Origin: Phycicoccus sp. CSK15P-2
GTDB taxonomy: Bacteria; Actinomycetota; Actinomycetes; Actinomycetales; Dermatophilaceae
Direction: 5' to 3'
Length of the DNA: 37,065 bases
NCBI RefSeq assembly: GCF_016888005.1
Contig: NZ_JAFDVE010000037.1
Location: forward strand, 1-37,065
Shown here: piece by piece, positions 31,835 through 37,065 of the stretch
Position numbering within the stretch: the first letter of the stretch is position 1
Layout: each line of letters begins with the position of its first letter
Position numbers and translations under genes: made by a program
Notes under the pieces: generated by a model
Told to the model about the DNA's origin: nothing
The model's database searches: none
What the model saw: only the letters and a program-made list of their open reading frames with translations

Positions 31835-32048
31835 GGGGGGGTATCGGCCGAACGGCTGGGGACCACCTGTGGAGAACATGGGGAAAACGCCCACCGACGT
31901 TGTGCACCATCGGTGGAGAACCCTGTGGACATCCCCTCGGAGCCCCCTGGTCCACACGTTCTGACCTGCGCCGATGAGATCCACCGGATGTGCACCGAAA
32001 AAAGTTTCGGGCGTGTTGCCTTCCACAGGGGGGGTATCGGCCGAACGG
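31835..32048. repeat. Two exact 21-bp direct repeats upstream of dnaB
   Basis: Seven G followed by TATCGGCCGAACGG occurs at 31835-31855 and again at 32028-32048, 193 bp apart and in the same orientation. The core TCGGCCGA is itself palindromic. Between the copies lie the DnaA-box-like sites. The 477-nt region 31686-32162 carries no gene that I can support. Confidence 0.8.
31868..31956. promoter_or_regulatory. Cluster of DnaA-box-like sites upstream of dnaB
   Basis: Compared with the actinobacterial DnaA box TTGTCCACA / TGTGGACAA, these match 8 of 9: TGTGGAGAA (31868-31876), TGTGGACAT (31924-31932) and TGGTCCACA (31948-31956). GGTGGAGAA (31912-31920) and TTGTGCACC (31900-31908) match 7 of 9. 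Five such sites in 90 bp in a gene-free region suggest DnaA control of dnaB or a small initiator-titration site. The matches are imperfect and binding is inferred. Confidence 0.45.
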
Positions 32049-32162
32049 ACGATGGGAGGCCCGAGAAACCCCCGCCCGTATCTCCCGGAACGCCTCGGCG
32101 AACCGGCACGAACGGGCCGCACCCGACCTGCGACGATGCACAGGACGCGGACGAGCCTCGGC

Positions 32163-32438
32163 TCAGCCGGTCCGTCCGTACCGCTCGGCCGCCCGAGCCC
32201 GCGCCTTCGCCGCCTCGACCTCGCGGTCCTTCGGCGGGGCGTGCGTGACGAGCGCGTCGAGGAGCCGCTGCGTCACGGCCGCCACCTCCTCGACCGCCTG
32301 GTCGAAGGCCTCCGCGTTGGTCTGCGACGGACGCGTCGAGCCGCTGACCTTCCGGACGTACTGCAGGGCCGCGGCGCGGACCTCGTCCGTCGTCGCCGGA
32401 GGCTCGAAGTTGTGGAGCTGGCGGATGTTGCGGCACAT
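32163..32438 (-). CDS. DUF2277 family protein
   Basis: 91 residues. MCRNIRQLHNFEPPATTDEVR, then AAALQYVRKVSGSTRPSQTNA, DQAVEEVAA, LLDAL, and the end APPKDREVEAAKARARAAERYG match the whole of DUF2277, a small alpha-helical family common in actinomycetes and proteobacteria. MCRNIR with its Cys and the HxxPP-like start are invariant. The function is unknown. It is transcribed away from the first hairpin repeat (32472-32542), which lies 34 nt upstream of its start. Confidence 0.93.
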   Translation of the reverse strand: MCRNIRQLHNFEPPATTDEVRAAALQYVRKVSGSTRPSQTNAEAFDQAVEEVAAVTQRLLDALVTHAPPKDREVEAAKARARAAERYGRTG

Positions 32439-32471
32439 GCCCCCAACGGTAGGCCCGGCCCCCCAACTTCT

Positions 32472-32542
32472 GCGGAGTCAGGGGCATCCCGTGTGATCAG
32501 GGGTCTACAGGCCCATGATCCCGCAGGAAACCCCTGACCCGG
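32472..32542. repeat. Hairpin repeat, copy A (of three)
   Basis: An imperfect ~71-nt inverted repeat: the outer arms GTCAGGGG / CCCCTGAC enclose a second pairing GATCAGGGG / CCCATGATC around TCTACAGG. It shares the GCGGAGTCAGGG-CATCCCG block with copies B and C but is the most diverged. Its CTTCTGCGG left flank resembles the reverse complement of the right flank of copy C, so it lies in the opposite orientation. Confidence 0.8.
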
Positions 32543-32631
32543 CACGCCTCATCCACCCCACGCCACCCAGACCGCCGACCGCCCAAAACCCACCACCCGG
32601 AAGCCCCGGCGAACGACACCAGCACGCCAGG

Positions 32632-33585
32632 TCAGGGGTGCCGGACAACGCGCGGCAGCCAGGTGTTCACCGCCTGCTGCCGGATCCCCTGCTCGTCGAG
32701 GCGCGCCGCCAGCTGCGGGGCATCCATCGCCACCGCCCAGGTCCACCGGGCGACCCGGCATCGCCGACGCAGCCGGTCCTCGCGCTGCTTCTCCCGCCAG
32801 AGGACCTGGGCCGCGTCCTCCTGGCCGGCCCCGTCCGGCACGCCGTACTTCACCCGGCCGTCGAACTCGCCCACCACGCCGTCCCAGCCGAAGTCACACA
32901 CGCCCACGAGCCCGTCGTCGTCGAGGACCTCCACCTGGAGATCCGGACGGGGCAGGTTGAGCAGGTACATGCGTGCCCGGGACAGGCTCTCTCCGACCGA
33001 CATCGACCGTGCGTCCGCGAGCGCCGCCACCACACCGGCGACCGGGCGGCCACGGACGCGCGGCGGGACGGCGTCCGCCTCGGCGAGCAGCTCGTCGGTG
33101 GTGCAGAGCCCGAAACGGAGGGCATGGTCGGCCGCGGCGAGCGCCGTGACGAACGACCCGGTGCGGGCGAGGTCGACCACGGTGCGCGCCGCCGGCGTGA
33201 CCCGCAACCCGAACCGCTGCTGCGCCTCGCTCCGTCGGCCCACGTGCGGGCGGACGTGGGCGGTGCTGCGGCCACGCTGCGCGGTCTCTACGAGCACCCG
33301 GACCGACTCCGGCCACGGCTCGATGCGCGGCAGACCCCACACCGCGGCAGCCGAGGACAGGGCGAACACGGGGTCCTCCCGGCCGACGACGAGTGCAGTG
33401 GCGTGGACGCGCGCGGCGTGACGCTGCTCGGGCGTCAGCCCCGACCAGGACTGACGGGGCATCCACACCCCGTGGCGGACCTGGTGCCATCCGCCCGCCG
33501 TGGGTTCGATGCCGGATGCGCGGAGGTCACGCGCCAGGCGCAGCACCCCGGGGTCGAACGGGGTCGGGGCGGGCGGTCCGAGCAT
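32632..33585 (-). CDS. DUF559 / AbiEi-antitoxin-like protein
   Basis: 317 residues from ATG 33585 (GTG 33594 is possible). Central GLRVTPAARTVVDLARTGSFV then TALAAADHALR and the C-terminal GVCDFGWDGVVGEFDGRVKYG then WREKQREDRLRRRCRVARWTW are the pattern of the large actinobacterial family labelled type IV toxin-antitoxin AbiEi-like or DUF559. The C-terminal part is a Vsr-like PD-(D/E)XK fold: D in CDFGWD and E-F-D-G-R-x-K as core. Members are usually solitary, without the AbiEii toxin, as here, and their role is unknown. The usual N-terminal ~20-residue helix-turn-helix start is not clear in this copy. It lies between hairpin copies A and B. Confidence 0.75.
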   Translation of the reverse strand: MLGPPAPTPFDPGVLRLARDLRASGIEPTAGGWHQVRHGVWMPRQSWSGLTPEQRHAARVHATALVVGREDPVFALSSAAAVWGLPRIEPWPESVRVLVETAQRGRSTAHVRPHVGRRSEAQQRFGLRVTPAARTVVDLARTGSFVTALAAADHALRFGLCTTDELLAEADAVPPRVRGRPVAGVVAALADARSMSVGESLSRARMYLLNLPRPDLQVEVLDDDGLVGVCDFGWDGVVGEFDGRVKYGVPDGAGQEDAAQVLWREKQREDRLRRRCRVARWTWAVAMDAPQLAARLDEQGIRQQAVNTWLPRVVRHP

Positions 33586-33660
33586 GGGCGTCACGATGGC
33601 AGGAACGCCGTTCGACGCCGGCCCGTCATCCACAGGCCCGGTCCGCCCAGCCTGCCTCCC

Positions 33661-33732
33661 CGCGGGGTCAGGGCCATCCCGTGGGGTCATGGTGCTATAG
33701 ACCCCTGACCCCACGGGATGCCCCTGACCCGC
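33661..33732. repeat. Hairpin repeat, copy B (of three)
   Basis: The best-paired copy: about 30 bp of near-perfect stem, with left arm from GGGGTCAGGGCCATCCCGTG and right arm ending CACGGGATGCCCCTGACCC, around a GCTATA-centred loop. Each arm itself contains GTCAGGG or GTCATGG twice, 19 bp apart. It lies between the divergent DUF559-like and MATE genes. Confidence 0.9.
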
Positions 33733-33800
33733 AAGAGGGGGAAGGGAATGGGGCGGCGGGCGACCACGGTGCGTCGCGGGACGCTCATGCGCTCCCGGGT

Positions 33801-33814
33801 GCGAGAGTTCTCGC
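33801..33814. promoter_or_regulatory. Dyad GCGAGA-N2-TCTCGC directly before the MATE start
   Basis: The 14-bp inverted repeat ends at 33814 and the GTG start is at 33815, leaving no space for a ribosome site. It may be an operator on a leaderless transcript, or a sign that the true start is a little further downstream (for example GTG 33830). Confidence 0.3.
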
Positions 33815-35173
33815 GTGGGCGAGCAGCCGGCGGTGAGGCAGCACCGGGAGGTGCTCCGCCTCGCCGTCCCCGCCTTCCTCGCGCTCGTCGCCGAGCCGCT
33901 CTTCCTCCTCGTCGACTCCGCGATCGTCGGCCGCCTCGGGGTCGAGCCGCTCGCCGGGCTCGGCGTCGCGAGCGCCGTCCTCCTCACCGCCGCCAACGTC
34001 TTCGTCTTCCTCGCCTACGGCACGACGTCCGTCGTCGCCCGGCAGCTCGGCGCGGGGTCGCGCTCCGGCGCCGTGGCGGCAGGTATCGACGGCGGATGGC
34101 TCGCCGTCGCCCTCGGCACCGTCACCGCCGCGGCCGTCGCCCTCACGGCCCGGCCGGTCGCCGGGGTGTTCGGCGCGAGCGCCGGCGCGCTCGACGAGGC
34201 GACCACCTACCTGCGCATCTCCGCCCTGGGGATCCCCGGGATGCTCGTGGTCCTCGCGACGACCGGCGTGCTGCGCGGGCTCCAGGACACCCGTACCCCG
34301 CTCGCCGCCGCGGTCCTCGGTTTCGGGACGAACGCGCTGCTCAGCCTGTGGTTCGTGCACGGCCTCGGATGGGGCATCGCGGGGTCGGCGTGGGGGACGG
34401 TCATGGCCCAGACCGGGATGGCGCTCGGGCTCGGGACCGTGCTGGTCCGCGAGGCCGGCCGGGCGGAGGTTGCGCTGCGGGCACACCCGGGACGGGTCCT
34501 CGCGGCCGCCCGCGGCGGGGTCCCCCTGCTCGTGCGCACCCTCGCGCTGCGGGCCGTCCTCGTCCTGACCACCTGGGTCGCAGCGGGTCTCGGCGACGTG
34601 CCGCTCGCGTCGTACCAGGTCACGGCGACCATCTGGTCGTTCCTCACCTTCGCCCTGGATGCCATCGCCATCGCCGCGCAGGCGATCACCGGCCGGGCGC
34701 TCGGGGCCGGGGACCTCACGACGACACGTGCCGCGACCCGCCTCATGCTCCGGTGGGGCGTGCTCGCCGGTGTCGTCCTCGGGCTGTCCGTGCTCGCCGC
34801 CCGGCCCTGGCTCGGGCCGTTCTTCACCCCGGACGCCGACGTACAGGCCGCCATCGCCGCAGGTCTGGTCGTCGTCGCGCTCGGGCAGCCCTTGTCGGGC
34901 TTCGTCTTCGTCGTCGACGGCGTCCTCATCGGCGCCGGGGACGGACGGTGGCTCGCCTGGGCGATGGCGGCCACCTTCGCGCTCTACCTGCCCGTCGCGC
35001 TCGGCCTGCACCTCGCGGGCGACTGGCTGCTCCAGGGCGGGACGCAGGGCGGCATCACCGACGCCGTCACCTGGCTGTGGCTCGCGTTCACCGTATTCAT
35101 GTCGGTCCGCGGGACGCTCATGTGGATGCGGGTGCGCACCGACCGCTGGATGGTGACCGGGGCGGTCCGCTGA
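33815..35173 (+). CDS. MATE-family multidrug/Na+ exporter (DinF-like)
   Basis: 452 residues from GTG 33815, with 12 membrane segments in two halves of six. REVLRLAVPAFLALVAEPLFLLVDSAIVGRLG with PLAGLGVA opens the first half, YGTTSVVARQLGAG, ALGIPGMLVVLATTGVLRGLQDTRTPL closes it, and the second begins LLVRTLALRAVLVLTTW with DAIAIAAQAITGRALGAGD. This is the DinF branch of MATE (PF01554). It exports cationic compounds in exchange for Na+ or H+. MATE genes near dnaB are, to my knowledge, a recurrent arrangement in related actinomycetes. Hairpin copy C follows the stop. Confidence 0.92.
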   Translation: MGEQPAVRQHREVLRLAVPAFLALVAEPLFLLVDSAIVGRLGVEPLAGLGVASAVLLTAANVFVFLAYGTTSVVARQLGAGSRSGAVAAGIDGGWLAVALGTVTAAAVALTARPVAGVFGASAGALDEATTYLRISALGIPGMLVVLATTGVLRGLQDTRTPLAAAVLGFGTNALLSLWFVHGLGWGIAGSAWGTVMAQTGMALGLGTVLVREAGRAEVALRAHPGRVLAAARGGVPLLVRTLALRAVLVLTTWVAAGLGDVPLASYQVTATIWSFLTFALDAIAIAAQAITGRALGAGDLTTTRAATRLMLRWGVLAGVVLGLSVLAARPWLGPFFTPDADVQAAIAAGLVVVALGQPLSGFVFVVDGVLIGAGDGRWLAWAMAATFALYLPVALGLHLAGDWLLQGGTQGGITDAVTWLWLAFTVFMSVRGTLMWMRVRTDRWMVTGAVR

Positions 35174-35225
35174 CCCGGCCAGCCGGGGGGCGTCGGCGCT
35201 CGCCCTTTCATCCCTCGACGCACTG

Positions 35226-35297
35226 GCGAAGTCAGGGCCATCCCGTCGCCTCAGGGGGCTATGGACCCCTGACTCCGCGGGATGGCCCTGACTCCGC
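35226..35297. repeat. Hairpin repeat, copy C (of three)
   Basis: Left arm from GCGAAGTCAGGGCCATCCCG, right arm ending CGCGGGATGGCCCTGACTCCGC, with an inner TCAGGGG / CCCCTGA pairing around GCTATGG. It lies between the convergent MATE and gamma-glutamyltransferase genes, 52 nt and 35 nt from their stops. The A-rich tail GCAAAAGAGGG on the right is shared with copy B (GCAAGAGGGG). Confidence 0.9.
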
Positions 35298-35332
35298 AAA
35301 AGAGGGTGGGGGTCAGGAGGTGAGGAGGGGCC

Positions 35333-36877
35333 TCAGGAGGGGATGCCGACGATCCCGACGGCGGCCTCGCGCCGGGGGTCACCGGCCGCGACGAGCGTGC
35401 CGTCCTCGCGGCGGTACGCGGCCCCGACCCCGCCGAAGTACATCGACAGCTCGCCGTGGTCGGTCGCTCGGAGACCGGCGGCCCGGACCGCCGCCTCGAT
35501 CGCCTCGTCGCTCTCGTGCTCGACGACCGGCTCGCCGTCGGCCTCGAAGCGGACGTGCATCCGGGGCGCGTCCACGGCGGTCTGCAGGTCGGCCCCGTGC
35601 AGGCAGCCCTGGCCGAGCACCTGCATGAGCGCCGTCGTGATGCGGTCCGCGCCGGGCGACCCGACGGCGATGACCCGCCCGTCCGGCGTGCGGCCCGTCG
35701 TCGGGGCCATGTTCGACGCCAGCCGCGTCCCCGGGGCGAGCCGGTGCAGCCCGATCCGGTTGAGCTCGGGCTCGCCGAGCGCGTTGTTGAGCAGCATCCC
35801 GGTGCCGGGCACGGTGATCCCGGCGCCGTAGCCCGCGGACATCGTGACCGCGCACGTCGTGCCGTCGGCGTCCACCGCCGAGACGTGCGCCGTGGACGCC
35901 GAGGTGGGCAGCCCCGCCAGACCGTGCTGGTCGACGGAGGCCAAGAGCTGGTGCCCCGCCGCGTCGAGGTCGGCTGCGTGGTCGTGCACCGCCACGCGGT
36001 ACCGCAGCACCGCCCGCTGGACCTCCAGGACGTCCGCCCACGAGTAGTCGCCCCGCCGGGCGAGCTCGCCGAGCATCACCGCGAGCATCGGACCACCGAC
36101 GGACGGAGGCGGGTTGACCGCGAGGTCCCAGTCCCCCACCTGCCGCCGCACCGGCGCCCGCTCGACCGGCCGGTACTCGCCCAGGTCCGCAGCCGTGACG
36201 AGCCCGCCCCGCGCGGCGAGGTCGGCGACCATCGCGCGGCCGACCTCCCCGGTCGTGAGGACGGCCGCCCCCTCGCGCGCGACGAGGTCGAGGACGTCGG
36301 CCAGCGGCCCGTTCGTCGTGACCTCCCCCGGGGCGAGGGCGCCGCCGTCGGCCCGGGTGACGACGGCGTGCGCCTCGGCGTCGGCCCCGAAGAGCGGTTC
36401 CCCGACGAAGCCGAGGTAGCGGGCCGCCGCGCCGTTCAGCGGGTACCCCTCGCGACACGCACGCACCGCCGGGGCCACGACGTCGGCCCACGGCAGGCTC
36501 CCGTACCGGGTGGCGGCGTCCTCGCACGCCAGCGCCGCGCCCGGGGTGGCCACCGAGCCGGGCCCCGCGAACATCGTCACTCCCCCGCCGTACGTCGTGT
36601 ACACCTCGCGCACGCCGCCGCCGAACGCGTCCGGCTCCAGCCCGCGCCCGGGCATCTCGACGTTGCCGTCGACGACGACCGGCTCCTCGCCCGCCCGCCA
36701 GACCGACACGTACGCGCCACCACCGAGCGAGACGATGCCCGGCTCGGTCGCCATCGCCGCCACCGCGGCGGTCACCGCGACGTCCACGGCGTTCCCGCCG
36801 GCCCGGGCGGCCTCGGCACCGGCGGCGAGCGACACCCGCCCGGTCGCCGCGAGCGCCACCTCAGCCATGGCCCGCAT
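35333..36877 (-). CDS. Gamma-glutamyltransferase-family (Ntn) hydrolase
   Basis: 514 residues. The N-terminal part has AAGAEAARAGGNAVDVAVTA and GIVSLGGGAYVSVW, with TMFAGPGSVATPGAALACED as the GGT region around the donor site. The autoprocessing Thr is T329 in STAHVSAVDADGTTCAV, which becomes the nucleophile after cleavage. TGMLLNNALGE, LASNMAPT and VIAVGSPGADRITTAL are standard later motifs. No signal peptide is seen from ATG 36877 (or 36868), so it is probably cytoplasmic, as in the YwrD-like group, rather than periplasmic glutathione-type GGT. Actinomycetes use mycothiol, so the substrate may be another gamma-glutamyl or amide compound. Monocistronic. Confidence 0.9.
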   Translation of the reverse strand: MRAMAEVALAATGRVSLAAGAEAARAGGNAVDVAVTAAVAAMATEPGIVSLGGGAYVSVWRAGEEPVVVDGNVEMPGRGLEPDAFGGGVREVYTTYGGGVTMFAGPGSVATPGAALACEDAATRYGSLPWADVVAPAVRACREGYPLNGAAARYLGFVGEPLFGADAEAHAVVTRADGGALAPGEVTTNGPLADVLDLVAREGAAVLTTGEVGRAMVADLAARGGLVTAADLGEYRPVERAPVRRQVGDWDLAVNPPPSVGGPMLAVMLGELARRGDYSWADVLEVQRAVLRYRVAVHDHAADLDAAGHQLLASVDQHGLAGLPTSASTAHVSAVDADGTTCAVTMSAGYGAGITVPGTGMLLNNALGEPELNRIGLHRLAPGTRLASNMAPTTGRTPDGRVIAVGSPGADRITTALMQVLGQGCLHGADLQTAVDAPRMHVRFEADGEPVVEHESDEAIEAAVRAAGLRATDHGELSMYFGGVGAAYRREDGTLVAAGDPRREAAVGIVGIPS

Positions 36878-37065
36878 CCTGCCAGCCCACGACGCCCCTC
36901 ACCCGCCGCGTCCGCGGCCGTCGCGGTAGCGTTCGGAGTCAGTGTCAGGGTGACAGCGCCGCATCGCGGTGGTTGGGTCCTGAGCACTGGCTGTCTGGCT
37001 CGTAGCGTCGGTGCCGCCTTCGGGTTGGCGAGCATGCGTTTTGTCGGCGGCCGGTGTGAAGGACC
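36878..37065. other. Right edge, no gene recognised
   Basis: 188 nt. TGTCAGGGTGACA is a 5-bp-arm dyad (about 36943-36955). A plus-strand frame opens with ATG near 37034 (MRFVGGRCEG) and runs off the edge. Composition is less GC-rich than the genes. It could be the end of a mobile element or the upstream region of another gene; the sequence here does not decide. Confidence 0.3.

Noticed and set aside
31686-32162. Chromosomal origin oriC
   Set aside because: DnaA-like sites are few and imperfect, and dnaA/dnaN are absent; it is kept only as a possible DnaA-regulated region.
32632-33585. Working AbiE toxin-antitoxin system
   Set aside because: No AbiEii nucleotidyltransferase toxin lies next to the AbiEi/DUF559-like gene; solitary copies are usual in actinomycetes.
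32472-35297. CRISPR array made by the GTCAGGG repeats
   Set aside because: Copies are more than 1 kb apart, are long self-complementary units and have genes between them; there are no spacers or cas genes.

Overview
This is a very GC-rich window with codons ending almost always in G or C, many GTG starts, ATGA/GTGA stop-start overlaps and leaderless-looking promoters. Together with the gene families (OhrR-type MarR, cutinase, DUF2277, DUF559/AbiEi-like protein, DnaB near a MATE exporter) this points to an actinomycete. A Micrococcales lineage such as Intrasporangiaceae is my inference. No rRNA, tRNA or CRISPR was seen.

Layout. 1-963: right end of an IS5-like element, then a leaderless wHTH-nucleotidyltransferase gene with a shortened HEPN-like partner. 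1041-9102: methyltransferase, aldo/keto reductase, class V aminotransferase-like protein, secreted subtilase, a CPA2 antiporter carrying RCK and UBP zinc-finger domains, a HAD phosphatase and a methyltransferase that has lost its SAM-binding core. 9165-15898: lipoprotein beta-propeller, an acyl-CoA/AMP ligase overlapping a halogenase-like flavoenzyme, a convergent O-methyltransferase and a second CPA2 antiporter. 16042-19267: two-domain cutinase, a LysR/EamA divergent pair and a small secreted protein. 19490-24355: OhrR-like regulator divergent from an HSL-family esterase, a three-gene ABC-2 exporter operon, then a truncated GNAT joined to a VOC tail. 24411-27273: TetR regulator upstream of a 6-oxocamphor-hydrolase-like crotonase and an amidohydrolase, with a clear dyad over the promoter. 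27274-30303: a stretch with less extreme codon use holding a frameshifted MazF, a membrane protein, a solitary PD-(D/E)XK nuclease-like protein and a possible small Cys-rich protein. 30315-32438: dnaB, an upstream region with DnaA-box-like sites and an exact 21-bp direct repeat, and DUF2277. 32472-36877: DUF559-like protein, MATE exporter and gamma-glutamyltransferase, with three copies of a ~71-nt hairpin repeat in the gaps between genes.

Three points stand out. First, the hairpin repeat family at 32472, 33661 and 35226 is not explained by any gene. Second, there is a small candidate pathway of ligase, halogenase-like enzyme and O-methyltransferase. Third, the window has many deletion or frameshift scars (HEPN, SAM methyltransferase, an unidentified C-terminus at 10227, GNAT/VOC, MazF), which suggests ongoing gene loss by short deletions. 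All functional statements come from reading motifs; no database search was run.
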